From Thermoguttaceae bacterium (GTDB lineage: Bacteria; Planctomycetota; Planctomycetia; Pirellulales; Thermoguttaceae): DNA of 54,844 bases. A program made the translations under genes and the position numbers. The stretch spans positions 1 through 54,844 of the forward strand of contig JANXBW010000030.1 in NCBI GenBank assembly GCA_025060325.1, read 5' to 3'. The notes under the pieces were generated by a model, which had not been told where the DNA came from, did no database searches, and worked only from the letters and a program-made list of their open reading frames with translations. This document shows positions 34,724 to 43,713 of this stretch, piece by piece. Each line of letters begins with the position of its first letter. Position 1 is the stretch's first letter.

Positions 34724-35644
34724 CGACATCACGCACACGGCCAATCCACATTCCCGGCATGTCGTAGGCGTTTTACTCGGTGGCAGCTCCCGGCCCTCTG
34801 TCTTAGTCGTCAGAGTGAATAACCGGAGGAGGCTTGCGACATCGGCGCGCTGGGTCGTGAGCTGCCCCCGATGAGCGTCCTATTCGGCGACTGACCGAGG
34901 CTTTACGGACGGCAAACTTGGCTTGCGCGAAGTTCATGAACCGACGACCCCCACAGGTGGGGCTTGGCACCTGGCCCGCGTCGCGTTAGGCCGATCGCGT
35001 CGTCCGAGCTGCCTCCATGCCAGCTACCGGGGTATGAGTGTTCGGATCTAGTCCGAACACCCGGGGCTGGAATGAGCCACCGGCACCGCACCCGCGCCAC
35101 AATCTCGCGGAGCTTTTTGGTCATTTGGAAGCTTAAAGCCCGAAGCGTGCTTCTCCCGATTCGCGCGGCGGCCACTAGCCTCACTCTTTCGGTCTGAGAG
35201 CTGGCATTGTTGACGGTCCGGTCAACGGGTACTCCTATGGAGAGTAGGCTCCTGAGACCGAAGATGCCGTAGGGCCGAATCGAAGCTATTCGCTCTACTC
35301 ACCCTGTTAGCTTTGGTTTGATCGAGCTTCTCATCTTTCACAGGCCCAGTTGCCGTTGACAAAGCCCGCCTTAGGTAACCTCGCCAAAACTTGCTGGCCT
35401 CACAAACTCATTCAACATTTCCTGTAGCATTGATTGACCACCCCTTGGTCGACGAGTTAACTTTGGCTTTTTGCGTGCAAAGTTTGCACTCATAGAGCCG
35501 CTGAGGTTAAATCGCTATCATCCGGCCGGTGAGGAACCGGGGTTCATAAATCCTTCCACTATGCCTGGAAGGGGGCATTGGCGGATGTCCTAACGGGTTC
35601 GGGGCAGCCGTGTAAACCTGCTCATGATCGAGGGAGAAGGTGTC
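34724..35644. other. Long gene-free stretch upstream of the GH106 gene
   Basis: About 920 bases with no supported gene. It contains a perfect 9-bp hairpin at 35038-35060, listed separately. I compared the stretch with common riboswitch cores (cobalamin, c-di-GMP, SAM, TPP) without a match. The frame at 34964-35197 has no motifs. Confidence 0.4.
35038..35060. repeat. Perfect 9-bp hairpin
   Basis: GTGTTCGGA-TCTAG-TCCGAACAC. It lies 330 bases after the thioredoxin-like gene and 590 before the GH106 gene. Without a T-run it is not a standard terminator. It could be an operator or part of a non-coding RNA. Confidence 0.5.
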
Positions 35645-38600
35645 ATGGCTTATCTGTCCATGTGCAAGCTTCGGGGACTGCTTACGTTGTGGTTAATTGT
35701 CTTGCCCATTTCGTGGCAAAGCACGGAAAAACCGGCCTTGGCCGGTGGCGCAAGCTGTGGTGAATCCCAAGTGGATCTGCGGCAGAGGTTTCTTTCGCCC
35801 GAGGGACGGGCTAGGCCCGCAGTTTACTGGTGCTGGCTAAATGGCTTTGTCGATCCCGAGGCCCTCCGCGCAGAGGTGGCCGAGTTTGCCGAAAAAGGAA
35901 TCACCGGACTTTATGTATTCGATATCGGTGCCCGCAGCGGCGCTAAGCCGGTTCCGGCAGGGCCGGCTTTCCTTAGCCCCCAGTGGCTTGAGTCACTTAG
36001 GGTGGCGGTCTCATCAGCCCGGTCCTGGGGACTTGAGATAGGGCTTGTCACGTCAAGTAGCTGGAATGCCGGTGGGCCTTGGATCCCACCGGAGCTTGCG
36101 TCGATGGGGCTCTATCAGGCTACTGTGGTCTGGGAAGGGCCGGGGCGAAAGCGGGAAAAGCTCCCTTTGCCTCAACTTCCTCCACAGGCACCCCGGGATG
36201 AAGCCGGGCGCCCCCTTTATTACAAGGACGTGGCAGTGCTGGCTCTTCCGGAAAGAAAGGTGCGGACAACCGAATTTTTTGTTTTTCGTTTGCGGGGGAC
36301 GGAAATCCATCTTGTTGATCGGGCACTTTTTTACCAAGCTGAGGCGCGCGCCGTTGACGGGCAAAAGCCTGTCCGCCCGGTGAAAGAGTTTGCTGTCTGG
36401 GTTTCGTCTACAAGTGATGAGCCAGGAGCGTTTCACCTAGTGCATCGGGGAACGCTTCGCCCGGAACCAGGGCCACAGGAAATTCGATTTTCCCCCGTCC
36501 CCGCACGCTATGCCATGCTTGAACTTGTAGAGAGCTATCGACCGGAACTTGCGGGTTTTGACCTTGCCGAGTGGGAACTCTACACCACAGGCGGAGAGAA
36601 TGTCGTTTCGGCGTTTACACCTGGCGGGACAAAAATGGGAGCAGCCCTTTTGTGGTGGGGGTCACAAATTGCTCCTGAGGGTCCAGGTGCGGCCGCGTGT
36701 GTTCACGATGGAATTAAAGACCAACCGCGAGGAGTGTGGAGTTCCGCCGACCCTCCGCCCCTTGTGTTAGAAAATGTCTCGCAGGTTGTTGACCTAACCG
36801 ATTTACTCCAAGCCGAGGGTGTGCTTGAATGGGATGTGCCGCCCGGAAAATGGCGAATTATTCGCTACGGCTGCGGCAACACCGGACAGCGGCTTGTCCT
36901 GCCAAGTCCTCAGTCCGGCGGGCTGGTGCTCGATCATTTAAATCCACAAGCGACGGAGTTTCATTTCCGCACAATCGTCTCAAGGCTCAAAGAGCACTTA
37001 GGACCGGATTTCGGCGGCGCTTTGCGGCAGCTTTATAGCTGTAGTTATGAAGTGCGGGGGGCCACGTGGACGCCTAAATTCCTGGATGAATTTCGTCACC
37101 GTCGGGGTTATGACATGCGGCGGTATCTTCCCGCGCTGGATGGTTATCTTATCGGCGGCTGGGAGAAGACACGGCGTTTTCTCCATGACTTCCGCAAAAC
37201 GCTGGGCGAACTGCTTGTTGACGGATTTTACCGCACAGCCGCTCGGGTTTGTCATGAAGAGGGGCTTCTCTTGTGTGCAGAAGCTGGTGGGCCGGGGTTA
37301 CCGCTTCACCAAGTACCTGTAGATGCTTTGCAGGCCCAGGGCGCGATTGACATTCCGCGAGGCGAATTTTGGATCCAGCATGACGTCTGGGTAGTCAAGG
37401 AGACAGCCTGCGCCGCACACATTTATGGTAAGGCGCTTGTGGACATGGAAGCGTTTACAAGCTGGCGGCATTGGCAAGATGGTCCTTGGCAGCTAAAGCC
37501 AATCGCTGATCGGGCCTTCGTGGAGGGAGCCAACCGGTTCACGTTTCATACGGCGGCACATCGGCCAGCAAGTGTGCGTCCTCCGGGGTGGGTGTATCAT
37601 GCCGGCACGCACTTTTCTCCCCACATCGCTTGGTGGCCGTTAGCTAAGCCATTTGTCGACTACATCGCCCGCTGTTCCGCAGTGCTTCAAAACGGAGCTT
37701 ATGTGGCCGATGTTTGCTATTACTACGGCGACGGGGGCTTTAAGTATGTGCCGCCAAAACATGTGGACCCCGGGTTGGGCTTTGGCTACGACTACGATGT
37801 GTGTAATGAGGAGGTGATTTTGCAGAGAGCGGAAGTCCGGGATGGTAAGCTTCACTTCGGATCCGATCAAAGCACGGGCTACGAGGTCTTGGTTCTGCCA
37901 GAGAGCGAAGAAATATCGCCGCGGGTACTAGCTCGGTTGGCGGAGCTTGTGGAGGATGGTTTGACCTTGGTGGGGCGCCGGCCGAAGCGAAGTAATTCGC
38001 TAAGCGACTATCCCTTATGCGATCAACGGGTGGCTGAGCTTGCCGATCGGCTGTGGGGGAAAGACAGCCCGGCAGAAAAAGGCGAAAATCGAGTGGGACG
38101 CGGTCGAGTTATTTGGGGAAAACCGGTGCGCCAGATACTGCGCGAACGAAACTTGCCGCCTGATTTCTGGCTAGAAAGCCTTGGGGACTGGAGGTCGCCG
38201 GAGGGGAAGCTTCCGGATCACCTCGGGGCGCCGCCGATTGACTATGTGCACAGATCGGGAACGCAGGCGGATGTTTATTTCGTGTGGAACCGCACGGACC
38301 GCTGGCAAAGCCATTGGGTCCAGTTACGAAGTGGGGGCGATCCCCCGGAGTTATGGGATCCGGTATCGGGGGCGATGGTGGAAGCACCCGTTTACCGCCG
38401 GGTCGGACCTAGCACAAGCGTGTTCGTGCAACTTCCGCCTTGGGGCAGTTTGTTTATAGTGCTCTTTAAAGAAGCTGCCGGAGGAGAGCCGGAAAGGGTA
38501 ACTGTCCCACCAATCGTGGGCGTGGAAAGAAACGGGATGCCAGTGCTTATAAATTCCTCCGACGAACCGCCGGTTTTGTTTATGCCTGTGGGCCAAGGCC

Positions 38601-39202
38601 GGGAGCCAAGCCTTGTTATCCGACAGCCTGGTCATTACCGAATCTTTCGCCAAAACGGTAAGTTCGAGGAACACCTCGCCGAGCTATCTCCACCAAAGGA
38701 AGTGCCAGGCCCCTGGCTGGTGCGGTTTCTGCCGGGGCGAGGCGCGCCCCCGGAGGCTGTCTTTCCGACGCTTATTGACTGGAGTCAACATCCGGAGCCG
38801 GGCATCCGTTATTATTCTGGCGTAGCAACTTATGAGGCAGAGTTTGAACTTTCCCCTCCACTCTTACCGCGGGAGCGCCTCATACTCGGTTTAGGGGAGG
38901 TCCATTTCTTGGCCGAGGTTGCTGTCAACGGTCAAGTTGTGGGGAGCGCGTGGACAGCGCCTTGGGAGATTGACATAACAACTTTCGTGCAAGCGGGCAA
39001 GAACAAGCTGGTTATCCGCGTGGCCAACGATTGGAATAACCGGTTGGTGGGTGACGCTTTAGACGCAACAAGCGAGCCGGTCGCCGAGACCAATATGCCC
39101 TGGTCCATTTCTTGGCGTCGCTCATGGAAAGACACGCCTCTTCAACGGGCTGGTCTCATCGGACCAGTTACCCTAAAGCGGCTGACGGCTGTGCCTTTAT
39201 GA
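35645..39202 (+). CDS. GH106-type alpha-L-rhamnosidase, secreted
   Basis: A 1185-residue exported glycoside hydrolase that probably removes alpha-L-rhamnose from plant or microbial polysaccharides. The signal peptide is 'LRGLLTLWLIVLPISW'. Family landmarks are 'RPAVYWCWLNGFVDPEALRA' just after the signal, 'GITGLYVFDIGA', 'GLEIGLVTSSSWNAGGPWI', 'EFRHRRGYDMRRYLPALDGY' and 'CAEAGGPGLPLHQVPVDALQ'. The C-terminus is a beta-sandwich like that of GH2 enzymes ('VAVNGQVVGSAWTAPWEIDI', 'NKLVIRVANDWNNRLVGD'). GAGAAGG seven bases upstream supports the ATG at 35645; one at 35624 is possible. An exported oxidoreductase gene converges on it downstream. Confidence 0.88.
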   Translation: MAYLSMCKLRGLLTLWLIVLPISWQSTEKPALAGGASCGESQVDLRQRFLSPEGRARPAVYWCWLNGFVDPEALRAEVAEFAEKGITGLYVFDIGARSGAKPVPAGPAFLSPQWLESLRVAVSSARSWGLEIGLVTSSSWNAGGPWIPPELASMGLYQATVVWEGPGRKREKLPLPQLPPQAPRDEAGRPLYYKDVAVLALPERKVRTTEFFVFRLRGTEIHLVDRALFYQAEARAVDGQKPVRPVKEFAVWVSSTSDEPGAFHLVHRGTLRPEPGPQEIRFSPVPARYAMLELVESYRPELAGFDLAEWELYTTGGENVVSAFTPGGTKMGAALLWWGSQIAPEGPGAAACVHDGIKDQPRGVWSSADPPPLVLENVSQVVDLTDLLQAEGVLEWDVPPGKWRIIRYGCGNTGQRLVLPSPQSGGLVLDHLNPQATEFHFRTIVSRLKEHLGPDFGGALRQLYSCSYEVRGATWTPKFLDEFRHRRGYDMRRYLPALDGYLIGGWEKTRRFLHDFRKTLGELLVDGFYRTAARVCHEEGLLLCAEAGGPGLPLHQVPVDALQAQGAIDIPRGEFWIQHDVWVVKETACAAHIYGKALVDMEAFTSWRHWQDGPWQLKPIADRAFVEGANRFTFHTAAHRPASVRPPGWVYHAGTHFSPHIAWWPLAKPFVDYIARCSAVLQNGAYVADVCYYYGDGGFKYVPPKHVDPGLGFGYDYDVCNEEVILQRAEVRDGKLHFGSDQSTGYEVLVLPESEEISPRVLARLAELVEDGLTLVGRRPKRSNSLSDYPLCDQRVAELADRLWGKDSPAEKGENRVGRGRVIWGKPVRQILRERNLPPDFWLESLGDWRSPEGKLPDHLGAPPIDYVHRSGTQADVYFVWNRTDRWQSHWVQLRSGGDPPELWDPVSGAMVEAPVYRRVGPSTSVFVQLPPWGSLFIVLFKEAAGGEPERVTVPPIVGVERNGMPVLINSSDEPPVLFMPVGQGREPSLVIRQPGHYRIFRQNGKFEEHLAELSPPKEVPGPWLVRFLPGRGAPPEAVFPTLIDWSQHPEPGIRYYSGVATYEAEFELSPPLLPRERLILGLGEVHFLAEVAVNGQVVGSAWTAPWEIDITTFVQAGKNKLVIRVANDWNNRLVGDALDATSEPVAETNMPWSISWRRSWKDTPLQRAGLIGPVTLKRLTAVPL

Positions 39203-39363
39203 GTTAGTCGACAAAGCGCGACGGTTTGAAACACTAGCGAGGCGTAACGGGCGGTTTACGACTAAAATCTCAGACTTGGCCTCGTTGATAAAGCCGGTTC
39301 TGTCATTGGTCGGCCAAGGAGAGCGCATCGGTCTACAGAGGGGCCGAAGCCTTTGCCCCGGGG

Positions 39364-40641
39364 CTATTCGGCTGGCCGCGGAAAATCGGGGATCGTCAGC
39401 CGTTCACCGCCACGCAACGCCGACTGATGGGCGACAATTCCCGGGGCCGTGTAGGCAACCGCCTCGTAAACATCGATGGCTGGCCTTCGGTTTTCGATTA
39501 ACGAGGCGATAAACTCGTGGGTGATGAAAGTATGCGAGCCTTCGTGGCCGGAATCGTGTCGAAGAGGTGGCGGCAAGAGACCCGTGTTCCACCACTGGGG
39601 CACGTCATATCGCTGGACGTTGGCGGCCGCGCGACGGAACCCACCACTATCTAATTCCTGCAGGGGGCTTGTAAATATCAACGTGTACGGGGTGCCCAGG
39701 CGATTGTCGCAGACAAAGGACATCTTGGTGCCATACCATTCTGCACGCTCGCAACCCAGGTGTGCCCCTGCCCACCAAACTTCCACTCGGAAGGAATGCC
39801 CGCGGTCGGTGGTGAACTCCGCCGTCTCATTCCAAAACGGGTTATTGTAGGGATTGCCCCGCAAGAGCGGGGAATCATCTCCCCATCCGTGACAGGTCAC
39901 GGCCTTTAGGCGCTCGCCGGTGACACTGATCAAATGTACCGTACAATGGGTTGGATAGTGCATCGGAGGAAAGCCGTGCCGCCAGGTTGGTTTACCGTTT
40001 TCAAACCAAAGTTCCTCCAACCCCGGATGTCGATACATGGAGTAAGCGGCATAGATCTCGCCAAATTTTCCCTCTTTGTACATCTGGCGGACCGAGATCG
40101 TAAATTGTTGCCAGTAACCGGTCTCGGCCATCATGTATGTTAGGCCAGAGGTTCGCACCGCCTCGATGAGCTTTTCACACTCCTCTAGGGTCATTGCCGC
40201 GGGGACGGCACAAAGCACAGGTTTGCCGGCCCGGAGCGCCTCCAGGGTATGAGGCACGTGATTAGGAGCTTCAGTGAAAATTGCCACCGCGTCCAGTGCG
40301 CGGTTTGTGCGCAGCATTTCCTCCATCGAGTTGTACACGTTTTCACAGCGGTACACCTCCTGGAGGCGCTTCCGCCGCTCCGGCCGAAGGTCGGTCACCC
40401 CGGCCACAATGCAGTCAGGGTGTTCATGGAACTGAAAGCTCGTTCCGAAGCCGCCTCCCACAATCCCAATGCGGATCTTCCGCTCGGCCGCCGGCGACCC
40501 GTGGGCCATGCGTGCCACAGATGCACTAGTGGCAGCTACTCCGAGGAGAAAATTGCGCCGACCGATCGTGGGCTGTGCCCCCGCTTGGCGTGGAGGCAAA
40601 GACACGGAGGATGTTCGTTTAGTTGCCCGAGTTTTGTTCAT
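39364..40641 (-). CDS. Tat-exported Gfo/Idh/MocA-family protein lacking the EKP lysine
   Basis: This exported oxidoreductase-like protein has 425 residues. The Tat motif is 'IGRRNFLLGVAATSA' (Arg28-Arg29). The Rossmann strand is 'IRIGIVGGGFGTSF' (56-69). Where the family has E-K-P with the catalytic lysine, this protein reads 'GKPVLCAVPAAMT' (AVP at 145-147), so the lysine is missing and dehydrogenase activity is doubtful. The C-terminal domain is intact ('HEGSHTFITHEFIASLIENR', 'PGIVAHQSALRGGERLTIPD'). AAAAGGAGAAC precedes the ATG. It converges with the rhamnosidase gene and is probably part of sugar metabolism. Confidence 0.9.
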   Translation of the reverse strand: MNKTRATKRTSSVSLPPRQAGAQPTIGRRNFLLGVAATSASVARMAHGSPAAERKIRIGIVGGGFGTSFQFHEHPDCIVAGVTDLRPERRKRLQEVYRCENVYNSMEEMLRTNRALDAVAIFTEAPNHVPHTLEALRAGKPVLCAVPAAMTLEECEKLIEAVRTSGLTYMMAETGYWQQFTISVRQMYKEGKFGEIYAAYSMYRHPGLEELWFENGKPTWRHGFPPMHYPTHCTVHLISVTGERLKAVTCHGWGDDSPLLRGNPYNNPFWNETAEFTTDRGHSFRVEVWWAGAHLGCERAEWYGTKMSFVCDNRLGTPYTLIFTSPLQELDSGGFRRAAANVQRYDVPQWWNTGLLPPPLRHDSGHEGSHTFITHEFIASLIENRRPAIDVYEAVAYTAPGIVAHQSALRGGERLTIPDFPRPAE

Positions 40642-40820
40642 GGAAAAGTTCTCCTTTTGGCTTACGCTAGGTGAGCCACTGATTACGCCTGCCGGGTTGC
40701 TGATAGCGCCGGGTGTAACCTTGCCGCCGGGAAATCTCCCGAATGCTAACCGAGGGCGAGGGGCTCTTCAACACTTCGTCAGAAATAAGTTTTCGTAGGC
40801 TCTTACTAGAAGGGAGACTT

Positions 40821-41357
40821 TCATCCGGTCTCTTCCGAGCGGAGGATTTCTCGTAAACGGAGGGGATCTTGGGGATCGAGATCAAGGAGCCGGTGGACAA
40901 CCTCCTGGGCCAGCTTGCGATGGCCAAGCTGCTTCAGGGTTACTGCCAGGCCCTTTCCTGCGTGGAAAAAAGGGGTGTTACCAGGCAATTTGGCGGGGAG
41001 TCGCCCGGGCAGCTTCCCTGGGGGCAAGGCAGCCAGCCCCAACTCGAAAGCCCGTCCGAAATGAGCTTGGGCCCGAGCAAGGTTCCCCTGCGCCAGCGCC
41101 AACTCGCCCAGAAGTTGGTGGGCCTCCAGCAATTCCGGACAATCGGTAAGCAACCACAAAAGTTCATCCTCTGCCGCCTCCGTCTCTCCCATCCGGATCA
41201 TTTCGTAAACCTCTTCCATATCCTCGGCCCGCTCGGCCACACAACGCGGGTAAACAAGCTCGTAAGCCGGTTCGTCGCTTACTTTGCGAAGGGTGATTCG
41301 CGACTTACTAGCTGATTGACGGCGTGGGGCGTCATCTCCGGAGTACTTCTTGGGCAT
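40821..41357 (-). CDS. TPR-repeat protein, hypothetical
   Basis: A 178-residue cytoplasmic protein. After a basic N-terminus ('PRRQSASKSRITLRKV') it has tetratricopeptide-like helices: 'MEEVYEMIRMGETEAAEDEL', 'AHQLLGELALAQGNLARAQAHFGRAFELG' and 'GKGLAVTLKQLGHRKLAQEVVHRLLDLDP', with the A/G/Y spacing of TPRs. A proline-rich linker splits the last two. Such repeats mediate protein-protein contact; the partner is unknown. GGGAG lies ahead of the ATG at 41357. The exported oxidoreductase gene follows by 180 bp. Confidence 0.75.
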   Translation of the reverse strand: MPKKYSGDDAPRRQSASKSRITLRKVSDEPAYELVYPRCVAERAEDMEEVYEMIRMGETEAAEDELLWLLTDCPELLEAHQLLGELALAQGNLARAQAHFGRAFELGLAALPPGKLPGRLPAKLPGNTPFFHAGKGLAVTLKQLGHRKLAQEVVHRLLDLDPQDPLRLREILRSEETG

Positions 41358-41638
41358 ACATGCTCCCTTGGGAGGTTTGAGGGCTGTCAACAAGCTGGGT
41401 AATGATCAAGCCAGAAGGGTCCAACTCGGCCGAAGGTGACCTTTAGACGCCGGTGCCGATCCGAGCTTTTTTCGCAGCGACCGGCGTGAATTTTCTTGTG
41501 GCAGGGCGAAAGCAGCAAGGCAATGTCCCGCCGAAACTTCGGGGTGTGAGCAGAGGGTTAAGGGCGGCGGGGTATAAGGCATTTAGCATAAGGCACTGTC
41601 GGCGGCTAATAGGCAGCCCAATCCCCGCCGCAGCATTA
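41358..41638. other. Short gene-free stretch before the inverted-repeat element
   Basis: No supported gene; the frames at 41443-41652 and 41453-41665 have no motifs. It should contain the promoter of the TPR gene. Confidence 0.4.
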
Positions 41639-41770
41639 CTAAATAGTTCCACAACGGACGTGTAGCGCTAGGCAGCTTGCTAATCGAACTCATGGAGCGG
41701 GTCGAGCCTTTTTTTTTGTTGAAATCAAGTTCAGCTGCTTGCGCTATCCTTCCCGTGTGGAGCTATTTAG
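41639..41770. mobile_element. MITE-like element with about 40-bp imperfect inverted-repeat ends
   Basis: The left end CTAAATAGTTCCACAACGG (41639-41657), with TGTAGCGCTAGGCAGCTT beyond it, pairs with the right end, AGCTGCTTGCGCTA (41733-41746) and TCCCGTGTGGAGCTATTTAG (41751-41770). The outer 20 bases match at about 17 positions. The 132-bp element encodes no protein. Its right part is homologous to 2757-2827, which overlaps the 3' end of a decayed ORF. This suggests a deletion derivative of a larger element. No target-site duplication is obvious. It could instead be an RNA-hairpin type of intergenic repeat. Confidence 0.55.
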
Positions 41771-42786
41771 CGGGTGCCGGCGCTGAGTTTGGCATCCGGA
41801 AAGTTTCGATAAGGTTGCCAGGGGATCGGAACAGTCGGTGAGAGGGGGTTGGGCGGCTTCCTGCGTGCGACCCGCATCCGGGCTTACCAGTTGGCGGGAC
41901 CATCGCCACCGCTGGGAGCCTGAGCCGCCAGGGTTGGTCGAAGGGGGAGCCCCTTAGGCGGCGGGCAGGTGGGCGAACCGATCGACAGATTGCCCCGTAA
42001 GGTCAGTAAGCTTGGATAAAAATCCCGTTTGATCCGCTTCAAAGGAGTGCCGTTCCCTCGGCCCTGGCTCGGCGGGGAAACACCTGGGCCCCTCCCGCGT
42101 GCCTCAGTCGGGTCGTTGGCGTGTGCCCGTAACGACGCATTTTGCCCAGCGGCCCTGCGTAACCAGAGGGAGGTTATGGGCAAGCGGAGATCATTCTTAG
42201 CGCATACCTCCCTGGTAAGTTCGCTGGCGGGCAATCGGCAGCTACTTCCGGGGGAGGGCTCCAGGGCAAGGGACGGAGGCTGGTATGCCGTACTCACAAT
42301 CGTCAGTGCTACGCCGGGGTGAGTGCTAAGTAGGGTCCTGAGCCGATTCAAGGGCCGAATCGAGAATTTCTGTTAAGCATTTTCAGAGGGGAGGGCGGTC
42401 TGGGGGGCAGCTTCCCCTCCTTGGGGGCAATGAGCGGCGCTCGGGAGCGAGTGTCGAGCATTCGGGGGTAGGTGTTGGGGGTTTAACGTGGCAAGTGCGC
42501 CCCCGCAGGTGGTGCTTTGAACTTGGGAAGCCCCGCGAGAGAGGAAGGCCCATTTCTCGAATGCAGGCTCGCCCCCTTTGCGGTAGCCGGCGCTGCCGGA
42601 TGATCGCGCTCCCTAAGGGTAGGCAATCATCGGGAAGGTGATTAGGATGGAATGAATCGGGGTGTGGGCCATCCTCGCGTCAATGGGCGGAAAAGGCTGG
42701 GCCAGGAGAAAGTGCATTAAGGCAATCGTTCTTGTAAATCTTTTTCATCCGTTGGTCTTCAACATGCCTTTAAGTGGGATGGATTT
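41771..42786. other. Long gene-free stretch upstream of the ABC operon
   Basis: About 1 kb without a supported gene. The frames at 41884-42351 (minus) and 42029-42322 (plus) mirror each other and show no motifs. The last 400 bases are G-rich with several G-runs. I looked for RNase P, tmRNA and SRP cores and saw none. The promoter of the ABC operon should be near 42700-42770. Confidence 0.4.
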
Positions 42787-43713
42787 ATGCAAACCGGAGT
42801 GAACACTCCCCACGCTGTTCCCGAGGTCGTCGTCGAGACCCGGAATCTCACCAAGATTTATCGAGACTTTTGGGGGCGACAGAAGGTCAGAGCTCTCAAA
42901 GCGCTCGACTTAACAATTTATAAAGGTGAGATTTTTGGCCTCCTTGGGCCGAATGGGTCGGGAAAAACCACGACCATGAAGTTGCTCTTAGGCCTGCTCT
43001 TTCCGACGGAAGGGCAGGCCATTGTTTTGGGTAAAGATGCCACCGATGTTTCCAAGAACGAGCGGATCGGCTACCTCCCAGAGGAGACGTATCTGTATCG
43101 CTTCCTGACCGGCGAGGAGACCCTGGACTTTTTCGGCCGGCTCTTTAACATGCCGGCGGCCGTGCGGAGGCAGCGGACGGCAGAGTTACTGGAGCTTGTC
43201 GGGTTAACTGGAGCAAGGCGGCGTCAGGTGCGGGAGTATTCCAAGGGAATGGCCCGACGGCTGGGGCTGGCTCAAGCTCTGATAAACGATCCGGACTTAA
43301 TTCTCCTAGATGAGCCGACCACCGGGCTTGACCCGATCGGGACTCGGGCCATGAAGGACTTGATCCTTCGGCTCAAAGATCAGGGCAAGACAATCATCAT
43401 GTGCAGCCACCTCCTGGCGGATGTGCAGGATGTCTGCGACCGAATTGGAATCCTTTATCAAGGGGAGCTAAAAGAACTCGGCCGGGTGGATGCCCTGCTT
43501 AAGGTGCGGGACGTCACCGAAATCCGCTTCTCTGGTGGGGACGGGGCACTCGTGGATGACGTCAAGCAGGTCATCGAGCGACGCAACGGGAAGATTCACT
43601 TCATTGGTAATCCGACTACGACCTTAGAAGAGCTCTTCCTGCAAATAATCCGGGAAAGCGAAGCTCACCCGGGTCGGCGCGTTCGGGGAGGTATTTCCGG
43701 CGATGGTCGTTGA
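42787..43713 (+). CDS. ABC transporter ATP-binding protein (ABC-2 type exporter)
   Basis: This is the ATPase subunit of an ABC-2/CcmA-like transporter. Walker A is 'GPNGSGKTT' (54-62), the Q-loop region is '[11 protein letters not shown]', the signature is '[15 protein letters not shown]' (from 151), Walker B is '[13 protein letters not shown]' (171-183), and the H-loop His is in 'IIMCSHLL'. The C-terminal 70 residues form the accessory domain common in this subgroup. Length is 308 residues. The gene overlaps the permease gene by 11 bp, so translation is coupled. The cargo is unknown. Confidence 0.95.
   Translation: MQTGVNTPHAVPEVVVETRNLTKIYRDFWGRQKVRALKALDLTIYKGEIFGLLGPNGSGKTTTMKLLLGLLFPTEGQAIVLGKDATDVSKNERIGYLPEETYLYRFLTGEETLDFFGRLFNMPAAVRRQRTAELLELVGLTGARRRQVREYSKGMARRLGLAQALINDPDLILLDEPTTGLDPIGTRAMKDLILRLKDQGKTIIMCSHLLADVQDVCDRIGILYQGELKELGRVDALLKVRDVTEIRFSGGDGALVDDVKQVIERRNGKIHFIGNPTTTLEELFLQIIRESEAHPGRRVRGGISGDGR

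Noticed and set aside
41884-42351. 155-residue minus-strand frame upstream of the ABC operon
   Set aside because: Arg/Pro/Ser-rich with a mirrored plus-strand frame; typical of GC-rich non-coding DNA.
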